The notes: generated from the sequence alone by a model not told the origin. DNA of 64,000 nucleotides from Oegoconia quadripuncta (GCA_949316235.1 OX438759.1:16919618-16983617), one strand, 5' to 3'; positions 20,491-31,890 are shown, numbered from the stretch's first letter. Numbers and translations: made by a program.

Positions 20491-20680
20491 TTTTTACACA
20501 ATAAGCTTAACATTGATGTTTGGCATTCATAAATAAGATTGTGGTAGCTAGCCATGTGGACATGTAAAATGACCTACTACCAATCAAATCGAGTACTAAA
20601 CATGTACCCGGCTGGAGATCGAACCCGCGACCTCCGAATCGTAAACCCTACGTTGTTTACATTGAGCCACGACGACTGTA
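20491..20680 (-). mobile_element. SINE-1, internally deleted
   Basis: T-run, TTAACATTGATGTTTGGC, GTGGTAGCTAGCCATG, B-box complement GGAGATCGAACCCGCGACC and TTTACATTGAGCCACG. The 3' body is lost. Confidence 0.8.
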
Positions 20681-20774
20681 TAAACGGGAACCTTGTTGAA
20701 AAACATATTTTATTATCTTTTTATGTTATTGACATCATGTTTATCACTAATAGGAGTTTATTTGTCTTTCTACG

Positions 20775-20850
20775 ACTAAACATGCATTAGGCTGAGAGTC
20801 GAATCAGCGACCTCCGTTTAAGCCCAATATTCATATTCAACCAATGAAGT
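20775..20850 (-). mobile_element. degenerate SINE-1 head
   Basis: GGCTGAGAGTCGAATCAGCG-ACCTCCG followed by AAGCCCAATATTCAT keeps the order of the SINE-1 head with many changes. Confidence 0.5.
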
Positions 20851-21097
20851 TGTTAAAAAGTTACATATTTGAGTCAGTTCCCGGACCAAAAGAAGCGACT
20901 TTGCAAAGATTAGAAAAGCGTTTTAAGAGTAAAATTAAGTTGCTTTAGTAAAAGTACTCCCCTTCAGGGCATATTGAAATAAGATACCTTAGGTACATCT
21001 ACATAGTACAGTTACTTGAAGATAAATAATGATCCCACATCTACGTGAACCAGTCACATTTATCTGCAGATGACTGGAATTAACCGCTGAGCCACCG
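20851..21097. other. unassigned interval
   Basis: TTAACCGCTGAGCCACCG at the right edge resembles a reverse-strand tRNA-like head, but it is too short to call. Confidence 0.3.
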
Positions 21098-21395
21098 ACG
21101 CTATCGGTTAAGAGGAGGTCTCCCAATTTGGGAGGTCCGGGCTCGACTCCCAGGCAGGCCATCTACCAATTAGTTTTTAAATTTAATTTAATTACTTATT
21201 TGCATTTATCCGACTGCTCTTAAACGGTGAAGAAAAACATCGCGAGGAAACCTGCATGCCTGAGAAATTAAAATTCAAAGGCATGTGAAGTCCACAACCC
21301 GCATTGGGCCAGCGTGGTGGACTCCCGTATACGAGGGAAGGGCTATATCCCTGCAGTAGGATGTTTACGGGCTGAGATGATGATGACTGATATTA
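21098..21395 (+). mobile_element. SINE-4, full span
   Basis: tRNA-like region GACGCTATCGGTTAAGAGG with B box GGGCTCGACTCCC, then GTTTTTAAATTTAATTTAAT, CATCGCGAGGAAACCTGCAT, AGGCATGTGAAGTCCACAAC, CCAGCGTGGTGGACTC and an RTE-like end GGGCTGAGATGATGATGAC. The GATGATGATG tail suggests mobilisation by an RTE-type LINE. A partial sister lies at 42701. Confidence 0.8.
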
Positions 21396-21790
21396 CAGGT
21401 CCACACGGCACAGTTTTCTCCCACAGGAAGAGATCTACCAAACGGGCCTAGTGCATTTATAGATGGATTATTTCCAGTAGTCCTATCTAGCCCTGTCCCC
21501 CGGGGTGACGGCTGGGAATTGTCTTCCCGGTTGTCACCGGGGTGACAATTCGTGCCGACTGCTCCCTTTGAAAGCTGACTGCAGGGGACAAAAGATTTGT
21601 GGCAGATTAGTTGCCACCCGATCAGTATTTTAAGCCGCCCCTTTATGCCACCGTCTTGGCTTAACGACTGCCTACAATTGAAATCTATCGTCATCCAGTT
21701 TATTATTTTCCTTTTTATCTTTGTCGAATTATATTTTGCAAAAATACTTATTCTTCTTATTATCGAGTCGAGCAACCCCTGAGTTATTTA
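21396..21790 (-). other. GC-rich segment inside a 136-codon minus frame
   Basis: The minus frame 21775-21365 includes CHKSFVPCSQLSKGAVGTNC and DNREDNSQPSPRGTGLDRTT. Its last codons lie inside SINE-4, so the frame cannot be a native gene as it stands. The DNA at 21480-21560 holds nested GTCACC/GGTGAC and CCCCGGGG words that can fold. I do not recognise it. It may be a 5' piece of another retroelement. Confidence 0.25.
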
Positions 21791-22010
21791 GACGACCGAT
21801 TGGTGTAATGGATAGTGACCCTGTCAGCGAAACCAACGGTTGTGGGTTCGAATCCCGCCAGGGGTAAATATTTGTGTTATGAATATGGACATTTATTCCC
21901 GAGTCATGGCTGTTTATATAAATATTTATGTATATTTATCCATTATCGTACAAGCTTTGCTTAGTTTGGGACTAGATGATTGGTGTAAGTGTCTGAAATA
22001 TTTATTTATT
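21791..22010 (+). mobile_element. SINE-2, full length
   Basis: A box GATTGGTGTAATGGATAGTG, B box GGGTTCGAATCCCG, body ATTCCCGAGTCATGGCTG and GCTTTGCTTAGTTTGGGAC, and 3' end AGTGTCTGAAATATTTATTT. This is the reference copy for SINE-2. Confidence 0.9.
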
Positions 22011-22012
22011 AT

Positions 22013-22128
22013 TTGCTCGTTCTTCTCTGGTGAGTCTGCCTTATGAATGAACGATAATTATATGTCATGACGTTTTCAAATGTTTTTTTATTTATAACTT
22101 ACGAAATAAAACTTTTTTGAGTTTGACT
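22013..22128 (+). mobile_element. LINE-alpha 3'UTR fragment
   Basis: TTGCTCGTTCTTCTCTGGTG, GAATGAACGATAATTATATG and ACTTACGAAATAAAACTTTT match 50300-50410. It is fused directly to the SINE-2 end. Confidence 0.8.
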
Positions 22129-22202
22129 ACCGGGACCGAATAGTTAGTTATTAAAGTATTTACCCATCCAAGGACTGCTCGACCCAGACATTGCCTAATT
22201 TC

Positions 22203-22352
22203 GCTAAACCGTACCTTGGGATCTTCAAGATTAGAGTGAATGGGCATTTACTGGGATCGCGTGCTTCATCTTCGACCATGCACATCGTCACTTTCCAACA
22301 GGTGAGATTGTGATAAAACGCGAATCCAGTTAATCATAAAAAAATAATAATT
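22203..22352 (+). mobile_element. LINE-beta 3' end
   Basis: CTTGGGATCTTCAAGATTAG-AGTGAATGGGCATTTACTGG, then CACTTTCCAACAGGTGAGAT and an A-rich end. Only the last codons and the UTR are present. Confidence 0.85.
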
Positions 22353-22410
22353 AAGATTAGAGATGTTGTAAAGAAAATATCTGACTTCATTACATTACAG
22401 AACAGGACGG

Positions 22411-22651
22411 ATTATAATAAATAATAAATAAATATTTCGGACACTTACACCAATCATCTAGCCCCAAACTAAGCAAAGCTTGTACTTTGGATACTAGATA
22501 ACGGATAAACATACATAAATATTTCTATAAACATCCATGACTCGGGAATAAATGTCCATATTCGTCACACAAACATTTACCCGTCGCGGGATTCGAACCC
22601 GCAACCGTTGGTTTCGCTGATAGGGTCACTATCCACTACACCAATCGGTCG
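22411..22651 (-). mobile_element. SINE-2, full length
   Basis: Complement of B box CGGGATTCGAACCCGC and A box CACTATCCACTACACCAATC. The tail AATAAATAATAAATAAATAT is at the left. It is inverted relative to the copy at 21791, about 400 bases away. Confidence 0.9.
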
Positions 22652-23075
22652 TCATGGTCGTCGTCGGTATGCATCTTCATTACGATACCATAAGTTGAGT
22701 AAGCGTCATGATTTCAATAATGTTATTTACATATTCAATTTAGTAAACAATCACATCGATGCCCCTGTTCTTTTAGAAGATATTTCTATTCACGTGCCGC
22801 AGACGTAAGCGCAGTTGTCATAGAAAAGCTTTTATCTTTGTTGCTGATAGTAACTTATGTCGCTAATAGTTTTGTAAGACGAAGTTGCAGGACATACAAT
22901 GAAAAGTTTTGCAATGTAGATATACTCAGTTATTCTTTGAATAAATTCAAAAAGCTTATATCGAGTAGCACTGCAAATAAGTCTAGATAATAGCATTGTT
23001 ATCCCATTTATAGTTTGTAGGTAATTTGAATTATTTGATGTCACTATGGCATATTGTTGCTGACATACATATCAT
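22652..23075. other. unassigned interval
   Basis: A 70-codon minus frame (23044-22832) has no recognisable motif. No repeats were seen. Confidence 0.35.
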
Positions 23076-23648
23076 TTTTGTTCTGCAGACGCGTGCTATT
23101 CGTGCCATTTATAAATTAGGACCTAGACTGTCTCTTAGAGATAAGTTTAAGGAAATCAATATCTTAACAATGTCATCTCAATAAATTTATGAGTTTATTC
23201 GCTAAAAATAGTGATAGACACAATATTAATACAAGGAATAAGAACCAATAATCTGTTTATGTTAGCCGACTTCACAAAGTCAGTAAATCCTTCAAAGGGC
23301 AATGTATACGCTTTTATAATAAGGTTCCAGTAGACATTCAAAATTTGCCTTTAAATAAATTTAAAGCAATCATAAAACAGAAATTATTATCAAAAGGCTA
23401 TTATAAAATCACTGACTATTTGAATGATAAGAAAGCATGGACATAGCTGTCTTATTATTCATATAATTATCAAATCACAAATTGTAACCCATAATCTGTT
23501 TAAAAGAGCAACCCTAGAGTTTCTTGCTCGTTCTTTCTGGGGAGTCAGCTTTGTGAATGAGCGGTAAATTTAAATGTAATATTAATAGTGACGTTTTCAA
23601 GTGATAATTTTATCCTATGAAATAAAATATTTTGATTTGATTTGATTT
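23076..23648 (+). mobile_element. LINE-alpha, 5'-truncated, stop-containing
   Basis: Frame-broken text AIRAIYKLGPRLSLRDKFKE, LHKVSKSFKGQCIRFYNKVP and SKGYYKITDYLNDKKAW equals the C-terminus of the LINE-alpha protein. The stop after the coding region is at about 23445. The 3'UTR contains AGAGTTTCTTGCTCGTTC and AAATAAAATATTTTGATTTG, and the end is (GATTT)n. A deletion and in-frame stops near 23180 show it is dead. Confidence 0.9.
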
Positions 23649-23929
23649 AAGACAGGGAATTTAGGTCTATATAGGGGACTAAGTTTTTAACTGTATATAA
23701 TACAATACCGTGTGTTTTCCAAATAAAATAAAATAAATTGTCAAATAAATTAATATCTTGTAAATTATTTTGTGCAACTATTTGTATTGTATTGTATCTT
23801 TTATTGGATGTTAATTTAATATCGCTGCAAATAATAATCATTGTTATAATGATTGATGGTTATTAAACTACAATATTAAGTTGTTAATTTGCGTAATTAA
23901 AGATATACCTAACACCAATTCCATAGTCA

Positions 23930-24102
23930 TATAGTATATGCCAAAGTCTGTCCGTCCGGCTTTCGCGCCTAAACTTCTGAATAGATCATATTGAAATTTG
24001 CCAGAGATATACCCTGAGACCCGGAGAAGGTTATAGGTTCATTCTCAAAAAGTCCGCGATAAAGTAATTTCAATCAGGCGAAGCCGCGGATGGTAGATAG
24101 TC
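23930..24102 (+). mobile_element. Helitron-like 3' part
   Basis: TTGAAATTTGCCAGAGATAT, AGTCCGCGATAAAGTAATTT and GCGAAGCCGCGGATGGTAGATAG, followed by T. The hairpin-forming CCGCGG lies upstream of a CTRR-like end, here TAG after GTA, so it is degenerate. Confidence 0.45.
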
Positions 24103-24672
24103 ATTATACAAATTGACATCAAGTCAATATTGAGAATTACGTTAGCAATAACATCCTATTCAGAAAGTACTCACAGCTCCGCTTTCAAGTAAAAGCTATT
24201 AAAAAGCCATTTTCTTGTAGTAAATACGAGAGTTTTGGCAACCCTGGCCCCTCTATTGAACGGGATATAGGATATCAGCCCGTTAACTACTGAAGTTGCA
24301 TTTTACTTACAAAAGCTGTTTTTAAGAGCTGGTTGGTTTATTATATAGAAAATTTTAGGCATTCCGATTCACCTGCAAAGTATGGTGCACCAGCAGGAGT
24401 TAAATACTTAAGATATAGAATTATTCGAATAAGATTATTATTGTTGTACTATAGATTATTGTCTGACAATATAGAACCAAGCTTTAATTAAATTATTATA
24501 TATTTTATTATTCTTCTCACAGAATTTCACAGAACTCTTCATTATTTTAGGAGCTGCTTTGGGTTCTATACAGAATTGGAAGCATCCGGTTGTCCTGCGA
24601 AGTATGAGGTGATTATAAAGATTCTGTAACATAAATGCTGGTAAAAGTTTATTTTGTCCGAAATATTTATTT
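24103..24672. other. interval with a weak inverted repeat
   Basis: AGCTATTAAAAAGCCATTTT (about 24189) is loosely inverted at 24302-24333 (AAAAGCTGTTTTTAAGAGCT). Also GGCATTCCGATTCACCTGC-AAAGTATG and GAAGCATCCGGTTGTCCTGC-GAAGTATG are diverged direct repeats about 220 bases apart. No family is recognised. Confidence 0.35.
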
Positions 24673-25008
24673 TAGCCGCATGAGTGGCTCAACGTAAAAT
24701 GCGAATCCAGTCAATCATAAAAAAAAAACAATACAGTAGTGACAATATGGGAGATTGTGGATTAGATTCCTAGAGGGATACAATGTTAGTGTTATTCAGA
24801 TTGGTGATAGGACACGTTTAAAGCTAGCTTCTATCATCTTATCTAAATCAAAGTAGTAATGTTAAAATCATTATTCCTGTCTAGCTAACAACAGCCCAAT
24901 CAGTCCCCCAAAAACATTGGGGCGTTCCAGATGCATGCTTTCCACCTGCGGTCTCATCTTCATTAAAATCAGGTGAGATTGAGGTCAAGTACTAACGCGC
25001 GATCCCAT
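24673..25008 (+). mobile_element. SINE-1, very old copy with a nested LINE-beta-type tip
   Basis: Head GCCGCATGAGTGGCTCAACG is interrupted by AATGCGAATCCAGTCAATC and an A-run, then the decayed body continues: CTTCTATCATCTTATC, AACATTGGGGCGTTCC, AAATCAGGTGAGATTGAGG. Confidence 0.7.
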
Positions 25009-25766
25009 AAGACGTTTTAAAGTACCTTTAAAGAACACCAAAAAGTTGATCGTTTTTTGAAAATCTTAAAAAAATCTACCATCTTGTGGCTCTTACAATT
25101 TTGCCTATTTAACTATTCATATATTGTTTTAGAAATAGTTAGCCCGCTTACCAGTATTGATTGAAAAATAATTTCTAAGAAATTGTTATTATTTATAACA
25201 ATTTGCAACAAAATCGCAAACCGATTTATCCCACGCTGACAGCGACAAGTAAACATAACCCAAATAAAAGGAACAACCGCCAACCACTGACCACTTTTCA
25301 TTAACAATACCATCTGGAAACAAAAGGAAAGGTACGGGAAAAAATAAACTACCTTGCTTTAACAGATTCTTGAACTATGAACTGTTTAAGCCTGCACTTA
25401 CAGACTGTATCTGTTCCTCTCTAACATAACAGCTGCGATAAAGATGGTGTGAAATAACTGGAGAGCTCTGAGCTTTCACCACAAAGAGATATTACCAGCA
25501 CAGATCGTTACAAGGAGCGTCCCGGGTATTATATTGTTCTAGCTAGCGTTGGGGCCATGAAATGTTGAGCCTACAGCAAAGAATAAATGGAATTTTTAAG
25601 TTGTGATTGGTTGATGAGTTTAGCAATGCGACAAACAAAGAATATGCCCAGGCAGTGAGTGGATATGGGATAATGTACCGCGATGGCTCCGACATTTGTG
25701 AATCAATTTCAATAATTCTTTTTAGAGTTCCGTCCGTCAAAAGGATAAAAGGAACTCTTATAGGAC
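25009..25766. other. unassigned interval
   Basis: No motif in the short frames. No repeat recognised. Confidence 0.35.
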
Positions 25767-26008
25767 CACTTTTTTATGCACAACGGGTTAGCACTTGACC
25801 TCAATTACACCTGATGTTAAGTGACGATGAGGCCGAAGGTGGGAGCGTACTGACACGGACACCCCATCTTATTTGGGGAACTGGCTATCTTTTCTCTGAC
25901 AAGCGGAACACAACAATGCTTTTAACATTGCTGTTTAGCGGCAGATTTATAGATAAAATGGTGATAGCTAGCCAGGCGGATATGTAAAATGCCCTACCAT
26001 TAACCAAA
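25767..26008 (-). mobile_element. SINE-1, head truncated
   Basis: TTTTTTATGCACAACGGG, CACCTGATGTTAAGTGACG, TATTTGGGGAACTGGCTATC and GCCCTACCATTAACC. The promoter part is missing. Confidence 0.86.
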
Positions 26009-28061
26009 TCTTGGTTATCTGTTTGCCTGTCAAGACCCTTTTTCTCAGAAACGCGTGTATGTATCCATTTGAAATTGATCTGCAATTCATTGAAGCTTTG
26101 AAAAAAATAAACCTCTAAGTCAATGCAAGCAATTGATTCGGCCGTTTATGCCTCACATTTATTTTGTTTGTAAACGTATACATAGCATGACCCGTATAAT
26201 CTCCCTACAACGACACGAAATAGAAGCTTGCTGTCATTTTTGTTTATGTTTTATACGAGTAAACGAGACGCAGGGCTTTTATGACACGTCATTAGAGCTG
26301 GGGCAGGCTAGCTCTATGGGGTTGTCCCACATAAATTTGTTGACGATCTGATGATACACATCTGTGGGCCACTAAGCCACATTGCATTTAAAAAAATAAT
26401 AATGACGTTTTGTGAATACACACGCCTTAAGAATTTGGAGGTTTCCTTTTTACCACCACCAAACATTAACCAGCGGCATCCCATCAGCTCCAGCATGCTC
26501 GCCAACAATACCGGGGACACAAAACCTTACTGTAGCCCGCTGTTTTGCCAATTTTTTGCGGTTTAATAAGAACGCAAGTCGTTTTAAGATTTCGATTAAC
26601 TCTGATCTTTACTACATAATAAATACGGCTGAATTTAAGCTATAAATAAAATCGATATTCTCCGATCTATGCAAATAACCACTTTCTCTTTCCGATGTGC
26701 TCTACAACAAATTCGCTATTTTAAACGCTAGCTTAACCGCAGCTTCTGCGGCCCCTCCTGAAGACAGCTATGAGCCGACCGGAGGCATTTGTTTTCCATC
26801 ACCCTGTATTTTCCTCTTCCATTAAGCCATATTAAAGGACATGCCCGCATCTGTTATATATTGGAGTATAGAAACATTTTTGCTCGAGCTTTCCTTCGAC
26901 ACGGTTTGATTGGTATAAGTGATTCTGCTCTATATGGATGGGGTACCTTGTCACAGAAAATATTTCCCTTGAGAAATGTGAAGTATATGAATAGAAGATG
27001 TCAAATAGACTGACATTCTTAAGCGAAAGGAATTGGGAGCCTCTTTTCCTACTTACACACCCTTCGCTTAGTTAGTGTGGCGTCCAAGATAGCAATAGAG
27101 TCGCATAGGCCACCCTCTATTGTCAATATCCTAGCTTACAGGACTTAAAGTGCAAAGAGAATAAATACGGAATTGGCAGTACTTCGCAGATTTGTTGCAA
27201 TGTGTTTATTAACCACGCAGCAGCGGAAGACAAGAAATTAAAATAATTAATCCATAAAATATACGAGTGAAATACGTCATTGTATTATAAAGATGCCATC
27301 ATATGGAAATAAGCTATCACCAGCAATAATATACTTACTTATTATAAGGATACTTATAAGGATGAAGATTATTAACATAGCAAACAGAACGTTGAACGAA
27401 CCTACCGCTTACAGCCAAAGATCATATAGATATTGTAAATAACCGATTTAATTGAATGCCTAGGCGAATCATAATGTATGGGGGAAAATTCCTGGGTGAA
27501 GAAACCTGCACAAACCAGAAGAGAGCCCCACTGCATGGGGTCCTCGATTACAAAAGCACCTAAAAAAACCGCACCAACCCGCCATGAGTACTACAGTTTT
27601 CTGTCAATATGGAAAGATTTGCTATATAATACGATCCGTCTGTGACATAGATGACAAAGCTATAACATAGAAGGTATGCATTTTTCTCAATTGTAACTTG
27701 AAAATTCAGAAAGAATACTACTTCTAAATACAAACCACTCACATCCGCATATCCGGCTAAAGGCGGCTATTGCCAAGAAATACCCCCGAATATCTCTCAG
27801 AGTCAACTGTCCGGACCCCGGACGTCGCTGTCCGGAGGCCAACGGAAACACCCGAACGGACACGGTCCGCCAGTTGCCGGTAACAGCTGATTTGAAGGAA
27901 CTCTGTGTTCCGTTCACAAAATGTCTGTTTTGTTTTTTAGCTCAGCAATTTTAAGCTGCTCGAAGATAATGGTCTTTCGTGTTTTCTTCGATATGTTAAA
28001 AGTCTGATTTAGAAGATGATTTACTTTATAAAATTTATGTGTGTTATGAGCAAGTCCAACG
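26009..28061. other. 2-kb interval without assignable features
   Basis: Several frames of 60-80 codons overlap in different frames without motifs. 27760-27900 is GC-richer with repeated TGTCCGGA/GTCCGGACC words. No SINE, LINE or inverted ends recognised. This is a candidate for unique host sequence. Confidence 0.35.
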
Positions 28062-28150
28062 TGAATAGGCATTTACCTGGATTGCATGCTTCATCTTCGA
28101 CTAAATCGTGACTTTCTACGAAATGATATTATTGTCAAACGCGTCTTCTG
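28062..28150 (+). mobile_element. LINE-beta 3' scrap
   Basis: GTGAATAGGCATTTACCTGG, TGCTTCATCTTCGACTAAAT and TTGTCAAACGCG keep the LINE-beta order with changes in the CATCAGGTG block. Confidence 0.6.
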
Positions 28151-28282
28151 TACTTGCGCCAAGCCGATTCTAAAAGCCGTAATAAATCCATCTTGAGATT
28201 GACATCTCAACTCTCAGTCTCAATACAATTTTTTTGATAGTATTTTAATATGCTACAGATTCTCAAGCGTCAACTTAAGGTC

Positions 28283-28623
28283 TCTTTTTTTATATATACA
28301 CGACGGGTTCGTACTTGACCTCAATCAATCACACCTGATATTAAGTGAAGATGAGGTCGACGGTGGAAGCGTACTGACCCGGAAACCCCAACACATTTGG
28401 GGGACTAGATATCTTATCTCTGACAATCGGAACACAAAAATGCTATTAACATTGCTGCTTGGCGGCAGATTTAGATATAACGGTGGTAGCTAGCCAGGCG
28501 GACATTTTAAAATGCCCTACCACCAACCAAACCGAGTACTTAAACATGTACCCCGTTGGGGATCGAAATCGCGACCTCCGAATCGTAAACCCAATGTTGT
28601 TTACATTGAGCCACGGAGGCGGT
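28283..28623 (-). mobile_element. SINE-1, full length
   Basis: T-run, ACGACGGGTTCGTACTTGAC, CACCTGATATTAAGTGAAG, GGGGATCGAAATCGCGACC (B-box complement with change) and TTGAGCCACGGAGGCGGT. A small duplication AATCAATC lies near the tail. Confidence 0.92.
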
Positions 28624-29198
28624 CATCTCAATCTTAAGAACATTTTATTAATACCTAAGACCTAAGACTCCATCACCGGACTGCCAGTCACCCTCCTCCC
28701 ACCCCCGTACGCCATTAGCCTTCGTAGTATACGAATTGGTGTTTTACGCCAACTAAATGCACGAATAGGCAAAGAAGAAAACTAGCGTTATCTAGTTCAA
28801 TATATTTTAATAGATAAAACAAACGGATAACTGCACGTAATGTGGACGTTATGTAAAGCACAATAAAAAATAACACAACAACATTCAAGGTAAAAGTACT
28901 GGAAAACTTTTTCATAATATCACAGCAAACAAAGATGGCGGACACAAGTGAATTATCGAAAACAATAAAGCTATTTTGCGCTCCGGTGGGCACCAAAGCT
29001 GGTATTACTACAGGGAAAAAATAATGTTGATAAACAACACTGCTGCAAAATATGTGGGAGTCAAACTTGTTCGTGAATGCTTCCAATTAAGTAACATCAT
29101 GTTTTCTTGCTAAATAAAAAATGTAAGGAATGTTAACCAAGTAAGTCAATTATCATCTTTGTGATTTAATTTCGTTCGTATTTCGTTCCTTGTATTTA
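28624..29198. other. unassigned interval
   Basis: A 123-codon hydrophobic minus frame (29086-28715) and a 30-codon plus frame starting AAAGATGGCGGACACAAG at 28931 overlap. Neither matches a family I know. Confidence 0.3.
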
Positions 29199-29532
29199 AC
29201 CGCCTCCGTGGCTCAATGTAAACAACATTGGGATTACGATTCGGAGGTCGCGGGTTCGATCCCCAGCGGGGTATATGTTTAAGTACTCGGTTTGGTTGGT
29301 GGTAGGGCATTTTAAATGTCCGCCTGGCTAGTTACCACCATCTTATCTAAATCTGCCGCCAAGCAGGAATATTAATAGCATTGTTGTGTTCCGGTTGTCT
29401 GAGATAAGATAGGTAGTCCTCCAAATGTGTTGGGGTTTCCGGGCCAGTAAGCTTCCACCTACGACCTCATCTTCACTTAACATCAGGTGTGATTGTGGTC
29501 AAGTACCAACCAGTTGTGCATAAAAAAAAAGA
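29199..29532 (+). mobile_element. SINE-1, full length
   Basis: Head CCGCCTCCGTGGCTCAATG, B box GGTTCGATCCCCAG, 3' block CATCAGGTGTGATTGTGG and tail GTGCATAAAAAAAAAG. It is close to the 8599 copy. Confidence 0.93.
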
Positions 29533-29671
29533 ATATTACTTATAACTAAATAATTTGAGACTTCCTAGTAAGTATAATACTTGTATGAAGAAGTTTCTTG
29601 AAACTTTTCACTATTTACCCATTGTTGACAGTGAAACACTCTGCTTTAGATTCATTTAGAGCTTTAACAAC

Positions 29672-29797
29672 AATAATATTACGATTATTTCGGACCCGTG
29701 CACCAATTTATCTAATCCCAAACTAGGCGAAGCATGTAGAGTCGATAGCATGACGAACGAACGAACACTATTAGTACTACACCAATCGGTTCTAGGA
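29672..29797 (-). mobile_element. SINE-2, large internal deletion
   Basis: TTATTTCGGACCCGTGCACC, ATCTAATCCCAAACTAGGCG, then a jump through a short CGAACGAACGAAC repeat to the head complement CTACACCAATCGGT. The B box is lost. Confidence 0.75.
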
Positions 29798-29804
29798 CAA
29801 AGAT

Positions 29805-30130
29805 TAGCATAGCATATAATATAATATAGTATAGTATAGTGTAGTGTAGTGTAGTGTAGTGTAGTGTAGTGTAGTGTAGTGTAGTGTAGTGTAGTGTAGT
29901 GTAGTGTAGTGTAGCGTAGCGTAGCGGTGCGGAGCGGAGTGTAGTGTAGCGTAGCGTAGCGGTGCGGAGCGGAGTGTAGTGCAGTGCAGTGCAGTGCAAT
30001 GCAGTGCAGTGTAGCGTAGTGTAGTGTAGTGTAGCGTAGCGTAGTTTAGCGTAGCGTAGCGTAGCATAGCATAGCATAGCATATCGTATCATATCACAGC
30101 ATAGCATAGTATAGTATAATATAGTTAACG
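29805..30130. repeat. pentanucleotide array (GTGTA)n with GCGTA and GCGGA variants
   Basis: Period 5 holds for over 300 bases. An ATAGT edge leads to a long GTAGT block, then GCGTA units. A higher-order unit GCGTAGCGTAGCGGTGCGGA is repeated at about 29915 and 29948, followed by GTGCA, GTGTA, GCGTA and ATAGC blocks. Long open frames on the minus strand are artefacts of the 5-base period. Confidence 0.93.
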
Positions 30131-30215
30131 AGGCCAAGCGATGACATAATAACGTCTTCTCGTCCAAAATACTTCAGTGCTTGAAGACGAAAGTGAATCA
30201 ATGTATATTTCTAAT

Positions 30216-30612
30216 GATGACTTATAGCACTGAAACGTGGTCGCTCACTATGGGCCTCATGAGAAAGCTCAAGGTCACGCAATGAGCTATGGAGAGGACG
30301 ATGCTCGGCATTTTACTAAGTGATCGAATCAGAAAGAAATCTGTAGACGAACGAAGATCATTGATGTAGCCCAGCCGATTAGCAAGTTGAAGTGGGTAAA
30401 GACAGGGCACATAGCTCGAGAACTGATGGCCGATAGCGCATTAAAGCAAGCGCAGCGTAGGGCATCCACTCACAAGGTGGACACACGATTTAATAAAGGT
30501 CGGAAAATAAAAATTGCTGGATTCAGGCCGCTTCCAACCGGTCAGTCTGGAATTCTATGGGGAGGATAATATTCACCAGTAGATGTCCTGTTGCTGATAT
30601 GATGATGATAGT
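30216..30612 (+). mobile_element. RTE-like LINE C-terminal remnant
   Basis: Broken translation TETWSLTMGLMRKLKVTQ, stop, AMERTMLGILLSDRIR, and later ATGTAGCCCAGCCGATTAGC (for the TDIAQ-R region) and CAGGCCGCTTCCAACCGG. It ends at CTGATATGATGATGATAG. The protein order fits the RTE clade end (thumb and C-terminal WQWAGHIARRTD region). Stops and frameshifts show it is dead. Confidence 0.75.
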
Positions 30613-31268
30613 TAATCATATTAATGTCTTGCATTCGTGATTTTTGATATAGTTTATGTCAAAGCAATGCGCTTTCTTGATCGACTCTACCTATCTTATT
30701 TTTCCATTATACAATTTCTAAAACACGTTTACCGCTTAGGTAGGTATACTTATGACTGAAATTACTCTTATCACATTTTCCTTTTTAATAGAAGTTTGGC
30801 TCAAGAGTGCTTGTATCTATTTCGGAGCAGCATTATTATGTTCCAATTAAAATTGAACGAGTTTCAGAGATGAAAACAATACCTACATGTAAATTTAGAA
30901 CAGAGGAATACTGTTCTTTAACAGCCTTCTTTTATCTACTTACATACCCGATTTCTTTAATTAGTCTGGAGTCCAATGTAGCAATAGAGTCACGTAGGGC
31001 ACCGTCTACCTTCAGTAGGCGCCGTGTCGAGTACCACTGTCGGTTCTAGCATATAGAGGTTACAGTGGAAATGTGGAGGTTCCCGTTCTTACTTTTCTTT
31101 GTTCTTTAATAAACCAATTTTAGCCTTACTCCTGACTACGGAGAAGCGAAAATATAGTATGTGTACATTATTCAATGTATGTATACCTACAGTCTAGACA
31201 CCTTAGCCGTTTTGGACAAGTGGGGTATCCTTGTATTCACACGACCGCCTACCGTCGCCTACTTACCT
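30613..31268. other. unassigned interval
   Basis: An 80-codon plus frame at 30807-31049 lacks motifs. No repeats seen. Confidence 0.35.
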
Positions 31269-31600
31269 AACCGCTTCCGTGGCTCAATGTAAACAACATT
31301 AGGTTTACGAATCGGAGGTCGCGGTTCGATCCCCAGCTGGGTATATGTTTAAGTACTCGGTTTGGTTGGTGGTAGGGCATTTTAAATACCCGTTGGACTG
31401 GCTACCATAATCTTATCTAAATCTGCCGCCAAGTAGCAATGTTATTACCGTTGTTGTGTTCAGGTTGTCTGAGATAAGATATGATGTCAGTTCCTCCAAA
31501 TATGTTGGGGTTTCCGGGTCAGTACCTTCGACTTCATCTTCACTTAACATCAGGTGTGATTGAGATCAAGTACTAACCCGTTGTGCATAAAAAAAAAACA
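31269..31600 (+). mobile_element. SINE-1, full length
   Basis: Head CCGCTTCCGTGGCTCAATG, B box GCGGTTCGATCCCCAGC (one G short), 3' block CATCAGGTGTGATTGAGATC and GTGCATAAAAAAAAA. Confidence 0.92.
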
Positions 31601-31659
31601 CTAGTCTCGGTATATGTATAGTGTATAGTGACGATAATAGCCATTTTGTCATATTTGGC

Positions 31660-31890
31660 AACATAATTTTTTAAACTACTGCTTGTTCAAAAAGCAATTT
31701 TCCCTTGAGAAGAACAACCAAGTAACTTGAAGGGTTGCTCTTCCAAAAATAGGTTTTTATATTACAGAAAGGCCCAGTAATATTTCATTATTAATTGTGA
31801 AATGGGCGGTGTGGGATGGATTTAAATATTTTTTTATTTCCTTCAAATGGTCTGGCATGCGAACGAGATGGTAATGTTCAAGGGTGACTC
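31660..31890 (-). mobile_element. LINE-alpha 3'UTR, minus strand
   Basis: AAACTACTGCTTGTTCAAAA, TTCCCTTGAGAAGAACAACC, AGGTTTTTATATTACAGAAA, TTCATTATTAATTGTGAAAT and CTGGCATGCGAACGAGATGG are in the reverse order of the UTR after 62888. The frame at 32080-31757 that covers it is a fusion of UTR and flank. Confidence 0.75.

Noticed and set aside
28931..29025. 30-codon plus frame with good start context AAAGATGGCGG as a first exon
   Set aside because: Too short, ends in a stop without a convincing donor site, no downstream exon seen.
28715..29086. 123-codon hydrophobic minus frame as a membrane protein gene
   Set aside because: Its AT-rich composition favours hydrophobic codons; there is no motif, no neighbouring exon signals, and it is overlapped by other frames.
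29712..30167. 151-codon minus-strand frame (and 92-codon relative)
   Set aside because: Produced by a 5-base tandem array that keeps frames open; the residues are Leu/Tyr/Ala/Thr periodic text.
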